Source: Ophiosphaerella korrae
Lineage: Eukaryota > Ascomycota > Dothideomycetes > Pleosporales > Phaeosphaeriaceae
Length of the DNA stretch: 64,000 nucleotides
NCBI GenBank assembly: GCA_028456385.1
Contig: JALNQF010000066.1
Coordinates: 124,001 to 188,000, forward strand
Reading direction: 5' to 3'
The position numbers were made by a program, and so were the translations under genes. Positions within the stretch are counted from its first letter, which is position 1; every line of letters begins with the position of its first letter. The notes beneath the pieces are model-generated. The model did not search any database, was not told where the DNA came from, and saw only the letters and a program-made list of their open reading frames with translations. Shown here one piece after another: positions 1 through 10,700 of the stretch.

Positions 1-2
1 AT

Positions 3-389
3 CCTAATGCCGGCGCGACGCAAGCTCCCGCTGCTGGCAACAGCAACGCGAACCAAGGAAAAGGAAAGGGTAATGGAAATGCCAACAATCGAAATGGTAA
101 TAGCCAGCATGCTGGTAAAGGGAATGGTAATAATCAGCAAAATGGTGCGGGTGCTGGGAACCAGCAGACGGGCAACCAACAGACTGGAAACCAACAAACG
201 GGAAATCAACAGACTGAAAATCAACAAAATGAAAACCAGAACACGAATGGTGGCCAGAATGCAAATGCCGGCCAGAATCAAAATAACAATGGTAAAGGCC
301 GTGGCAATGGTGGCAACACTCGCAGAGATGGCAAGACTCGAAGCCGCAGACAGAGGCGCCCAAGATTCCTTACTGAAATTCTTGTTTAA
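3..389 (+). CDS. 3' end of an Asn/Gln/Gly-rich low-complexity protein (5' truncated by window)
   Basis: The frame starting at base 3 is open from the window edge to TAA at 387-389, giving 128 C-terminal residues. The protein is low-complexity and rich in Asn, Gln and Gly, with four tandem TGNQQ-type pentapeptides around 160-225, then a basic tail (RRDGKTRSRRQRRPRF) before the stop. A different frame is also open over this stretch and starts with ATG, but its Met/Arg/Lys-rich translation looks like a shadow, while this frame shows in-frame peptide repeats and ends just before AT-richer 3' flank. The N-terminal domains lie outside the window, so function cannot be assigned. Such tails are common in fungal RNA-binding, secreted and prion-like proteins. 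The gene is convergent with the F-box gene downstream. Confidence 0.6.
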   Translation, partial: PNAGATQAPAAGNSNANQGKGKGNGNANNRNGNSQHAGKGNGNNQQNGAGAGNQQTGNQQTGNQQTGNQQTENQQNENQNTNGGQNANAGQNQNNNGKGRGNGGNTRRDGKTRSRRQRRPRFLTEILV

Positions 390-962
390 GTATGATCAGT
401 AAGCATCGCTCTGTCTAGCCTCTTATGCAAAAGTAGAGTACTTTGATCCCTAGGTAACCAGTCTACTTGCTCCGGTTACATTTTTAGAAGTGCGGTTCCC
501 CTGCCTTGTATATAAAATTCAATTATAGAACCCTCCTTGAGGGCCTGTCTCGATCCAGTGTGTTACTGTTGCATTCGGGTGGTGATACATGATCGAGACG
601 TGAGGTGGTGTGAGGTGATCATAGCATATTTTGCTCTTCACGAAACATTTCTTTTTAACTCATAGCCCGGCTTTCTCTGAACGACCTGGAATCTTCTTTC
701 ACAAATTTTGTGAGATAGCCATGAGTCCCTTCGTGGTTTGAAGTTGCTGAATCACCTGATAAATCATTCACGCTGACCATCTAGCGCTCGTGTCAGAAAG
801 AGCAGCGTTCTCACTCATTCAATTGAATCAGACTATTTTCCTAATTAGTCATGGCCCCAAAACTCTCCAAAAACTACTTCTGAGCTCACAAGGCGAAGTC
901 AAACGGGCATGACAGTACAAAAAACAGTAGGCTCTAAACCTTGTCGACCACAATGAGTGGAA
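390..962. other. Intergenic, convergent 3' flanks
   Basis: Non-coding stretch between the 3' end of the Asn/Gln-rich gene (plus) and the 3' end of the F-box gene (minus). It should hold both polyadenylation regions; AT-rich stretches such as the one near 508-530 fit this. I see no RNA gene, repeat or convincing open frame. Confidence 0.5.
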
Positions 963-2816
963 TCAAAATTCAGCTTGCCCCGTAGAAGGAGTCTCGCCCT
1001 CATCCTCCTCCGATTCTGAATCCGTCGCGTAAACTTCAATATGCATGCCTCCGTCCTCAAATGTGACGGTAACTTCGTCATCCATGTATATGGCACCCAC
1101 CTCTATTTCGACTTGTTCATCTTCGTCATCTTCTTCGTCATCATCATCATCATCATCTTCATCATCGTCATCCCAATCAATCATTTCCATATCTTCATCG
1201 CTGTCCTCGCTCTCTGAGTTGATAGACTCAAAATGCTGTTTGATCACGTCAAGTTTGCGCCGTACAGACAAGTTGATTACTTTCATATCACTACCTTTAA
1301 GTCCCACCTCAGGCGCTGCAGTCGCAGAAGGTGAAGTTGAGGGTTTTTTCTCCGCCTCTTCTTGCTCTCCTAAGTCTCGGCGAAATCCCAGATCACTAGA
1401 GCCGTACAGGCATTGTACCACTGGCTCATGTTCGCCAGCGAGGTATGGAGGTATCGTAAAACTATCGCAGTGCATCTCGATATAAACTTCCAAGTTGATT
1501 CCGGCTTGAAATAGTCTGCGTGCATATGGGTATCGAGATTGGAGATGCTCCGGTGCACATATCTTATCTGCTAATTGAACCTGTCCCCATTTGTCCGAGC
1601 TCTGCATCAACTGAAGCGAAGAGAGCGATGGTAGGGATAGATAAGTCTCAATATCTGGTGTGGACTGGAAGAAAGACGTGGCTTGGCTATCGATATATGA
1701 ATTTTTGGATATTCGAAGCGTTTCCAAGTTTGGCGGTGCCATTGCGGGGTTCATGATGATGACTCGATGCAAGAATGACTGTGGGTCGCATTGTATAAAT
1801 TTGAGAGCGTGGAAGTTGCGCATGCCGTCTCCGGGTAAGACCATGCGATGCACATCTTTCACGTAAAAGTGGTCATATTTCCAGCTTGGATCCAGATGCG
1901 TGAGACTTTCGAGTGAGTGCGCAACAGTTGCCAGGGCCTCCAAGGTGGCACTAGCATTTCTAGTCAACACTGGAGCGGCCACTCCTGGTCTTCTCGTGTT
2001 ATGTACATTCTCGCCAAGTGTGAGACGCTGGAGTTTGGCTGGGGTGCGTAGGATCGTACGCAAGCTTGCAGGAGTTATCTCGCACTCATCAAATACAAGT
2101 ACTCTCAAGGGCGTCATCTTATCGTGTGCATTTAGAGCAGGCATGTCTTCTGTGAGCGAGACACAAGATAAGTGTAGACATTGGAGACTCGGATGACGAA
2201 AGAGGCAATGAAAATCATTAAGCTCCCAGAACTCTGAATTTTCGCCGTGAGAGTGAATGGTTAGCCGCTCAAGCCGCGCCAGTCCGACAGTCCGGTCGAC
2301 TTGTTTTCCCAGTCTGCTTTCCGCTTCAATACGAGCTGCTTCAGGAGGTCCCTCTATACAAGCGGTATTAAGCATTCTTTGAAACATGGCCATATCACTC
2401 AAGACCCATTGCTGTGGCCCTTCGCCATCTTCCCAATGCGAGCTATTATCATATGGACTCTCGATATGCCATGCGCGGAGATTTACCATATGCGAAACGC
2501 AAGCGTTGAACCCTCTTCGCATGTTGAGATGGTCATCGAGGTCCTTGGGCTGGTAGTGATACTGCAGCTTGAGCAGTTGCACAGCGCGAGCACGCGCAAG
2601 CCGTTTTGAAAATGCTTCAATAATAGCGTGAAGATCTCGAACGGTGAGTAGCTCTATGCGCTTGTATATGGCTTCTTCTGCGAGATATTGCAAGGTTCGA
2701 CATGTTTGCGCAAGAGCGCACAGCGTCAGATTGTCGTCCTCCAAGTGCTCGACGACGAGGATGACAAGTTCAGCGGGGAGGCCATGTCTTGCGCTCCCCA
2801 GGGTTACGGAAGACAT
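963..2816 (-). CDS. F-box / leucine-rich-repeat-like protein with acidic C-terminus
   Basis: Single-exon gene of 617 residues. Residues 13-56 form an F-box (LPAELVILVVEHLEDDNLTL..., then Ala-Gln-Thr-Cys-Arg and Ala-Ile-Tyr), the Skp1-binding motif of SCF ubiquitin ligase substrate receptors. Residues about 170-430 carry irregular Leu-rich segments (for example RLERLTIHSH, LQCLHLSCVSL, PLRVLVFDECEI, NLETLRISKN), as expected of a divergent LRR substrate-binding region. Residues about 534-568 are an almost unbroken Asp/Glu run, followed by a second Ser/Glu-rich patch near the end. F-box plus degenerate LRR is a large, poorly characterised family in Pezizomycotina, and the substrate cannot be predicted. 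The start is the first ATG of the frame and sits directly before the F-box. The antisense poly-Ser frame at 1045-1485 is a shadow of the Asp codons. Confidence 0.85.
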   Translation of the reverse strand: MSSVTLGSARHGLPAELVILVVEHLEDDNLTLCALAQTCRTLQYLAEEAIYKRIELLTVRDLHAIIEAFSKRLARARAVQLLKLQYHYQPKDLDDHLNMRRGFNACVSHMVNLRAWHIESPYDNSSHWEDGEGPQQWVLSDMAMFQRMLNTACIEGPPEAARIEAESRLGKQVDRTVGLARLERLTIHSHGENSEFWELNDFHCLFRHPSLQCLHLSCVSLTEDMPALNAHDKMTPLRVLVFDECEITPASLRTILRTPAKLQRLTLGENVHNTRRPGVAAPVLTRNASATLEALATVAHSLESLTHLDPSWKYDHFYVKDVHRMVLPGDGMRNFHALKFIQCDPQSFLHRVIIMNPAMAPPNLETLRISKNSYIDSQATSFFQSTPDIETYLSLPSLSSLQLMQSSDKWGQVQLADKICAPEHLQSRYPYARRLFQAGINLEVYIEMHCDSFTIPPYLAGEHEPVVQCLYGSSDLGFRRDLGEQEEAEKKPSTSPSATAAPEVGLKGSDMKVINLSVRRKLDVIKQHFESINSESEDSDEDMEMIDWDDDDEDDDDDDDEEDDEDEQVEIEVGAIYMDDEVTVTFEDGGMHIEVYATDSESEEDEGETPSTGQAEF

Positions 2817-3912
2817 GCAGAGGGACCGCTCAATTAGACGTTGGAATAAGCCGTGTGCGGTCTGGCGATGCTTGGTGCTAGCCTTGTGCTGGGATCACGT
2901 TAGTTAGTGAACCAGCTGCGAAACGTATATTTTGGGTTAGAACTTGCTTTGTGTTATCCAATAGATGTATTGAAATAAGATATTAAATGTCAAACACGAA
3001 TACCTGAGGCTTACCACAGGTACTGTCTTTTACTGGAAACTGCCAATCTGCCAATTCTGTTGACGCGACGTTGGTTCACGCGTTGGGGCGTTGTGTGTTA
3101 GGTGCGGGGCAGCTTGCGCACAGGCCCCTGATGCAGCAGCCGGAAGATAATCAGCGACCTTGAATGTTTTTTCGAAGTTTCTATAAGTATAGCTAGAGGA
3201 GTCGAATGTCCTTACATCAGGAAAAAGTTTATACTAGAGAATCTATTGTATACATTTAACGTGAACAAAACGGAGTTCACCGAGAGCCGTGATTCCGCAC
3301 CCGTACGAACGAAGAATAAACATCTCTACGGAATCCTTTCGTCTAATCTCACATTCGAATTTCTAAGGTTATTTTTACCATCTATACATATAATATTATT
3401 AATATTCTATAATGGCCGTAAGCTGATTGGGATCTATGAAAGCGCTGAATCTTATCCTTTTTGGGGCGGTTTGGATATTTTGACTGATTGAGAGGCAGAA
3501 AAGGTATTATTGGTGATTGAAGGATGCTTGGCACCTTTTGGTTTGAGGGTGATCTAGTTTGAGGGTGATCTAGTTTGAGGGTGATCTAGTTTGAGGGTGA
3601 CCTAGTTTGAGGGTGATCTAGTTTGAGAGTGATCACACTGACGCTCGATCGATAGGCTAGAGCAAGGTTAATGTCTTTTTGAGTGTGGGGGCCAAAACGT
3701 CAAAACCCAGCCGGTACGGAGACTCGAGTCTCGGCTTATCCGAACTAATAAGCTCACTGGTTCCACTTGTGGTTCATTACCTGCAGGTGAGCATTTGAAT
3801 TAGTTGCCAGCATTTCGGTATAGCCTAGTGGCAGTCTATATTGATGATTATTTTCAACAGTATCGCTAGAGTGTAGAACTTCTAAATGGTATCAAAATAC
3901 AATAAACACATG
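2817..3912. other. Intergenic region with minisatellite
   Basis: About 1.1 kb between the 5' end of the F-box gene and the 3' end of the S41 peptidase gene, both on minus. It should hold the F-box promoter (2817 onward) and the peptidase 3' flank. The only structured element I see is the 16-bp tandem array at 3541-3636. An 81-codon plus-strand frame at 3246-3491 has no recognisable domain and sits in AT-rich sequence; I do not call it a gene. Confidence 0.6.
3541..3636. repeat. 16-bp minisatellite, six copies
   Basis: Six head-to-tail copies of GTTTGAGGGTGATCTA. Copies 1, 2, 3 and 5 are identical, copy 4 has one T-to-C change (GACCTA), and copy 6 (3621-3636) is diverged at its end (GAGAGTGATCAC). 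Near identity of adjacent copies suggests recent slippage or unequal exchange. It lies in non-coding sequence about 280 bp beyond the peptidase stop codon. Confidence 0.95.
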
Positions 3913-6900
3913 TCAAACTCCCAAGCCCTTTAGAATCGCCCTACTGGTGGCCGATGACCAGATGAAAACAGTAGTATCAGCCTTCTCGGCCAGCTGTGCA
4001 TCGCTTGGCGCCTCGCACGTATACGCCAAGCACACGCCAAGCCGGTCACCAGCTCTCTTTTCCTTTTTTGTCCAAACTGCAAACGTTTGTTTCTCGAATA
4101 TACGCATTCTTTGAGCGCATTGCTCTTTCGTAACTCTCTCTTTTGGCTTATAAGCCTTGGGGCCGCATGCAAATGAACCTATCATTGCATAGTTCTCATG
4201 AACTCTTTTGGCGGCTACATCAGCTACACACCATTGTTCCTTGTTGTCCGGGTCAGCCGTCTGACAGTAGCCGTAGTACAGAACTGCGTTCGAATTACCG
4301 CCTTCGGTTTTTTTGCTATCCACTTTATCCGCCTGGGAGAACTTGGTGCATTCACCCTTGCCCTGGCAGCCCGTCGAGCTTGTAGAAGTCTCGCATCGTG
4401 TTTGCTCGATCGGAACGGCAACGTAGTATGATGTTGCCTTCTTCGTCGGCACAGGACAGCTCACATCCATATACCAGCACTTCGTCCTCGGCGTGTTTGT
4501 ACTATAGTCGATTTTGTCACATTGTTTGTAAGTGATTAATCCTCGACTTTCAAAGCCAGGGCCATCTTGAATCTCGAACTTCCGAGTGTCAGACTTCAAG
4601 GGATTAGTATTCAAATCGAAGGTGACTTCTTTAGTTTTGTTCAATGAGGGTGGTGGTGGCTGTTTGGTGTCGTTCGTGTTACGATAGGAAGGGTAGCCTG
4701 TGGAGCCTTTGACACAAAGATTGGAATCATCCCAAGTGGCTTTGACTACGTCTTTCCAGAGCCGAGCCAGGTTGTAAACATTATCCAGTGTGTAGAAGAT
4801 GCGGCAATCGGCGGCCTGAAACTTGAAGTGAAGTGGCGTGGGGTCGTTCTTGCGTACTTGGTTGCGAATGGTGAAGCCAGCAAAATTAACCCACATACCG
4901 GTATCTGCTCGGACAGGAAGCTGAGCAAAAGCTGCGCTGTCGTGTAAAGTGGTATTGACATGGCGAATATCGTAGTCGATGGAGTCGGCGGAGTAGGCTG
5001 CAGCTCCTCTGCTACCTCCAACTGCTTGCATAGGGCCTGTGTCAGGTCGTCCGCCAACTGCGATTGTACGGACGCCGGCCTGGTGCGACATCAATTCTAC
5101 GAAAAGACCGCAAGCTGAGCCGCAAAGACCATCCGTGAGCTATAGGTGTTAGTACTGAAAATCAAAGCCCCACAACGATGGTTCATACAATTACTATGTT
5201 GTTTGCATCAAATGGCTGGCCGCTATTCTCGTCTTCAGTCTCGGGATCATATCCCCATGGGATGGCACCGAATGATGCCAAGTCAAAATCCACATCAGAC
5301 AGATTATACTTTTGCTATCAAGATGTTAGGCTGGTCATTATAGATGGTATGTTTGAGCTTACCGGTTTCGAATAACCAACTTCACCGTCAAAGTATCCTC
5401 GCCATGAGTCATACTTGGTGTTCTCATCAGCATGTACACGATTACTAATAACCCATTCATTTGCAGCGTAATCTTCACCCAGACGGCCTTGCTTGAAAGC
5501 ATTGGTGTATACAGTACCAAGGACGTTAGCCCATGTATGCTTTCGTGTTCTGCTCGCACCATAGGGTTCGAGGTCCGGGAAGAATAATTTGAATGTATCG
5601 TAAGCTCGAAGACTGCTGCCACCTGTATTTTGCTGAACATCGATCACAACGCGTTTGACTTTCTTCTCTTGCGCCTTTTCTATGAAATTCTGGACCGCCA
5701 AACGGAATGAATCGTAGTAGTCATCGTTGAGTGAGGAGAATTGTGGAAGACTTAGGACGCCTGCGGAAATGTCTTCAAGAATGTATCCTGTAATCAGCTC
5801 ATCCTGAGTGTCATCGACTTCACCTTGCTCTATATCCCGACGGTGAGGGAAGGCAGAGGAACTGCGATGACACCATACAGACTTGTCATCTTTGCAAATC
5901 TCGACGAAGGGATCTACTGCATCTGGTATTTCAGGCCCGTTGAATTCACGATCGGGCCACCATTTCCCTGCGGTATTCCATCCAACAGGCAATCGACCAA
6001 GCACAAAGTAGTTGTAGAAGTCACCGGCCGTAGTGAGAGGCCCGGTGTCCTGAGCTTCTTGGTAAATAGCGGTCCAGGTCTCCTCGACCTTGGTGCCATT
6101 CTTGAACTCGACAATTATATTTGCATCATTTTCGTCGCCTGAGTAGATAGTCCCTTGTTGGAAAGTACTCCATACACCCATGACATCAGCTACGGGGCTC
6201 TCCATCAAAGAGTTCCATTCAGCATGCGAATCAATATAACTCGCAGCATTCTCTTCCGCATATCGCATGAGGTACTTGGCAGGGTCTTGTCCATTTATCT
6301 TCACAATGGGTGAGGGCTTCCAACCTTCAAGACGTGAATAAATCACATCTCCTATTTTTCAACATCAGCATGATATCTTCACAGGTGAGACATAACTTGG
6401 TCTTACTGTCAATGTACACCTCGGGAACTTCTTTCCCGTCAACCGAGGCGGAAATAATGCCAAATGGGCTCCCAAAAGTAAAAGCAGCTAGAATTCCTGC
6501 ATTCAACTGGACATGTGGATCATGCATCCGAGCTATCAAGCGATGGACATCAGCTTCGAATCGATACTGGTTGGGGTATTGTCCCGCATCGATTTTGCTC
6601 TGAATGGCACGTAGTCTATTCATAACGTCTACAGCAGCTTGCTGGTAACCAGTTGGTGGAGCTTTCAGGGTATCTAATGGTGCGTGAAACTGTATCGTTG
6701 CATTGTAGTATTCTAAAAACCGGGTTGCTACATCAGGTGAGAATGGAACGCTCCGTAGACACTGGTATGCGTAATTGGCGTTAAAGTACGTGTAGTCTGT
6801 TGCCCGTTAGAATTTACCAAACGCCATTAGATAAAGACTTCTTATTACCATTTTTGACCCATGCGATGATATCTCCACATGGAGGCAGCTCGGGCTCCTG

Positions 6901-6987
6901 CCGCGGCGATACAGCTCTGCCGGCAGGTTTTGCGCTCGCCGATGCCAGCAGAAGTGCCAGAGACAACACCCACTGAAAGATATGCAT
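3913..6987 (-). CDS. Secreted S41-family (CPAF-like) serine peptidase with Cys-rich C-terminal extension, five exons
   Basis: I assemble five exons on minus: 6987-6849, 6796-6407, 6351-5363, 5314-5195 and 5139-3913, separated by introns of 52, 55, 48 and 55 bp. All introns are GT-AG, and the last has a perfect TACTAAC branch site. Phases agree and give 954 residues. Residues 1-20 look like a signal peptide (MHIFQWVLSLALLLASASA), which also supports the start. Family marks: HDPHV at 138-142 (candidate catalytic His), GYILEDISAGVLSLPQF at about 365-381, VVIDVQQNTGG at about 411-421, and DGLCGSACGLF at about 549-559 with the expected nucleophile Ser554. S41 fungal members are extracellular endopeptidases of unknown substrate. 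After about residue 660 there is a roughly 300-residue Cys-rich tail I do not recognise. Core catalysis looks intact. The gene is divergent from the NACHT-HET gene. Confidence 0.88.
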
Positions 6988-7793
6988 TGTCTACTTGTGA
7001 CTCCATACGGATCTGCCCTTGAGTTGTCGCGACTGTCAGGGCCCGTAGAAGTACATATAAAAGTCTGGACAAGTCGCATAGGGGCTGTGCAAGCAATATT
7101 CTACTCTTTCCAGGCTGTGTTTTCGCCCCCAACCTGTCCTGTACCTGGCTCATGACAGGGTGTAAGGCCTCTGTAACGATTATCATACTGAAGGATTAGG
7201 CATGGGCTGATTGCCCCTGTTTTAGCGCTAAAATGGTCGCGACCTGGTCCGTTGCACTGAACTAAGATATTGACTGCGTGTGTATTTGATTATCGTCAAG
7301 TAAGATTTCAAGATTTCAGCTGAGAAAGGCTGAACGATGTAATTGCATCATGGATCGCACAGTGTTTTGTTGGAAAAGCGGTAGCTTCTTTGGCATTGCT
7401 GAGGTCAGCCTGTGAGCGCAAGAATAAGGCGCCCGGTAACGCCAAGACTTTTCGGCCCTCATTCAAAGTAGACGCATTGGCGGAGCCCCTGCATTTACAA
7501 GGAGGGTGCGTGAGCGGGTGAGTCAGTACGTGCTCGCTTATAATAAAAAATTGAGAAGTCGACCATCTTCCATACAAACTTCGTCGGTGCACGCATGGAC
7601 TGACTTACCTGGTCATTCGCCCCCCATGTATCTCCATCACGTTGGGGGCTAGTAGAGCCGGGGTTACCATTGCTTACAACCGGCTAGCGTATCAGCCTAG
7701 CCTGAAGTAGTCCCGCTGACTGACTTCTTGGCAGCATCTATCTCAGTAGGCAGGTGGGTTCTGGTTCAAGTGTTCTATGAAACTATCTCTCGA
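6988..7793. promoter_or_regulatory. Divergent intergenic region between S41 peptidase and NACHT-HET genes
   Basis: About 800 bp separating two divergently transcribed genes, so it must carry both promoters unless an unrecognised 5' exon of the NACHT-HET gene lies here. Two perfect palindromes sit side by side: TTTTAGCGCTAAAA at 7220-7233 and GGTCGCGACC at 7235-7244. Their spacing and symmetry suit dimeric regulator sites, but no factor can be named. A plausible splice acceptor (TTCTTGGCAG at 7724-7733, with a CTGAC upstream) leaves open that the NACHT-HET gene has an extra 5' exon. Minus-strand open frames at 6845-7186 and 7308-7592 show no domain. Confidence 0.5.
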
Positions 7794-10700
7794 ATGTTGA
7801 GATTGGTGGATTCCCTCGGAAAGACAGGTACTTCGACAGCTCAATACTGTAAGACCATGGAGCAGCAGCTTGGAGATCCTTTCGCGAGCCAGCACCAGAC
7901 CCTTCATCGTGCGATACATACAGAACATGATGCAGACATATCCATTGATCTTCAACTTTTCGAAGACTTCTTCGCGACTGAGGAGTATAGGTATTGGGTG
8001 ACTGGTACCAAGCCATGGCAATTGCACTGCTACGGTGACCCGGGCAGTGGGAAGGTGAAGACCTCACAATTATGGAATGCATACCGCTCACAATAGATAG
8101 ACTCAATTGGCGGCAGCCACCGCTCGTCGTCTTCGAGCGTGCCTTGGAACAGTGAGCCCTGTCATAGAAATTTTCATCCATGAAGATGTCGAGTCAGCCT
8201 CTATGTCATTCATCGAAGACCTATTTCGATGCATTGGTACGCAACTGAAAGCAATACAGAGTCCGACCTGCAATTATTATCAAGCTTGTTTAGAAGGCCA
8301 TGCCGTCGAGGACCGAGTCACAGCCCTAATATCAGATATTGCCGAACAATTGCGCATTGTTGGACCCAATATATACACCTACCTGGTTCTGGACGGTTTC
8401 GATAAAATTAACGATTGCCTACAGGCCATACTTCAGCGAGAACTTATCAAGCTCCATCGATATGGAATAAGAACCTTCATGACACGTCGAGTGCCGTCGT
8501 TTGATATCACGCACAGAGGGAGTTGTGATGCGTGTTGCAAAGAAGTATCGAACCTCTACTGGGTTTGCCCTCGGTGCCAGAAGAAGGAGCGTCAGTCATG
8601 GTACTGGCTGTGCTACCGTTGTCACGACACAAAGAATGCATGTATCAATTGTTCAACGCCTGGAGAAACATTCGTAGAACGCAGACTGATAGTCGATGTC
8701 CCGCTGGTGATCGGAGGACTAGATCGATTCATCTCAGACCAAATAAGCCGCGAATTCGAAAATGATCAAGCGCACGAGTACGAAACTGTCATCGATTACA
8801 TTTTGGTTCGGTCAAGCAATAATATCGCCTTGGCGCGATTATATCTGGACAACGTTCTCAACGAAGAAAGTTTAGAGAGGTTTCACTCTAATAAAGTTTA
8901 TGATAGGCTTCCTGGAAATGTTATCGCATTTTTTGATGCTGCCCTTGATTACTTCCTCAATTTGCCAGAGCAGCGGCGGGACTTAGCTTTGTATTCGATC
9001 GTGGCCGTTGCATCATTAGGTTCTGGTACATCTTGCGTCGATTTGGAGAAGAGCTTGCGCAAACATATATTGCCGATACGGAGCATCGAAGATCTCTTAA
9101 ATGCAACCAAAGGGTGGGTTGTAGAGCAGAATGGATCATGCCTTTGCTCTTATTCGCCGTCATTTACCCGTTACGTTCTTGAGGACTACAATGAAAATTT
9201 GGCGCAGGTAAAGGATACATTGGAGAGCAAAGGCGACAATGAGGACTTAGAGGCCAAATCACTGGAAATTACGGAAGAAAACCTTCGTCGCTCCGAACAA
9301 ATAACTGGTCTTGAACAGCGTCCAACGCTCACGAAAATGACCAGTTTTGGTTCAGTCAACTCCTCAAACACAGTGGAGACAATGCCGAGCATCAGCATGA
9401 GTATCGAGACCATGAGCAGTAGTTCATTTAGTCGCCAACCATCCTTTGCTAATCGTCTGCCCACTTTCACGAGCATCGAACACGCACTATTACGCTTATC
9501 GGGAAGGGAAATGAAAACAGTTTCTGCGAGTTTCAGTTCAATGTCAGATGGCAAAAACGTCGGGATCCTTCCAAGCGTAGAAAAAGAGCATAGCACAAGC
9601 TCGGAAAGAAGTGGCCTTGAAATACACGGCAATACCCTCCTCGATCGGCTTTCTAGTCAGGAGAACCATGTGAGTATTTCGCTTCAAGGTCACACTATAA
9701 CTCAGCATTTGTGTGACTTCTGCCGTGACCACATACTAGAATCTGGAAGGCTTCGAGGGACGCATCATACTATAGAGATACATGCAAGAACAACCGCACA
9801 GTGTTGCGCGATTTGCAGGGCACTCTATTTTGAGAGACTTGCAAAGGGTGCGCCGATATTTCACTGGAATGTATACAAATGGTCAATCCGCAGCTCGGTA
9901 CATGCTCGCCCTGAAGATAAATCGATCACCCTTGTCTTTCGGCCTGACAAGATGTCTCGATATAAAGAAACCAAACGATTCCACTTTCTAAAGCCAGCAA
10001 CCGTCCAGATTGCCCATAAAAACTCTCTAGGATATGACACGTCGCTGGCGAACACGGCACCACAAATCCAATCTTGGGTACGTGCATGTAACTCATCACA
10101 TCCACATTGCCACAAATCGCTCGACCCAAAATTTGCCCCTACTCGCCTACTAGACCTTGGTAATGTTGATTCCACTCTCTATCGTTTGGTGAACACCAAA
10201 TACGAGAGGGTCTGCGAACCATATTGCACGCTCTCGCATTCATGGGGCTCCTCAAAGTTTATCACAACAACTCTGTGGAACGTCGAAGAACATCTTCTGC
10301 AAGGAATATCTAGGGAATTGCTGCCCAAGAATTTTCAAGAGGCAATTGACGTAGTGCGTTTACTTGGCGTGCGATATGTATGGATTGATTCGCTCTGTAT
10401 TATACAAGACCCTCCAGGAGACTTCAAAAAAGAAGGTTCTTTAATGCATGCGGTGTACCGTAACTCATATTGCAACATTGTGGCAGCAGACTCCGAAGGC
10501 AGTGATGGGGGATTGTTTCGAACTCGCGATCGTGAATCCATCCTCCCAGCTGCATACACTGTTCCACAATCTTTGCCTTCGAGCACTACTTCCCTCTTCG
10601 GAAAACCAGGCGCAGAATGGCTTATATTACCCAGCGATATTTGGGAGGGCGAGCTGTTGCGACGCAGTTTCATTTACACACGCGGCTGGGTCTTTCAAGA

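Noticed and set aside
7..402. ATG-initiated Met/Arg/Lys-rich frame at the left edge
   Set aside because: The frame at 3-389 has in-frame pentapeptide repeats and a natural C-terminus; this one is the shadow frame of the same repeats.
1045..1485. Plus-strand frame with a long poly-Ser run
   Set aside because: Antisense shadow of the Asp/Glu-rich tail of the F-box gene (GAT/GAC codons read as ATC/TCA/TCG).
3246..3491. 81-codon plus-strand frame
   Set aside because: No domain, AT-rich intergenic context, length expected by chance.
7728..7793. Extension of the NACHT-HET gene to a TTG at 7728
   Set aside because: No ATG in frame between the stop at 7698 and 7794; a nuclear fungal gene is unlikely to start at TTG. 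An upstream spliced exon remains possible.
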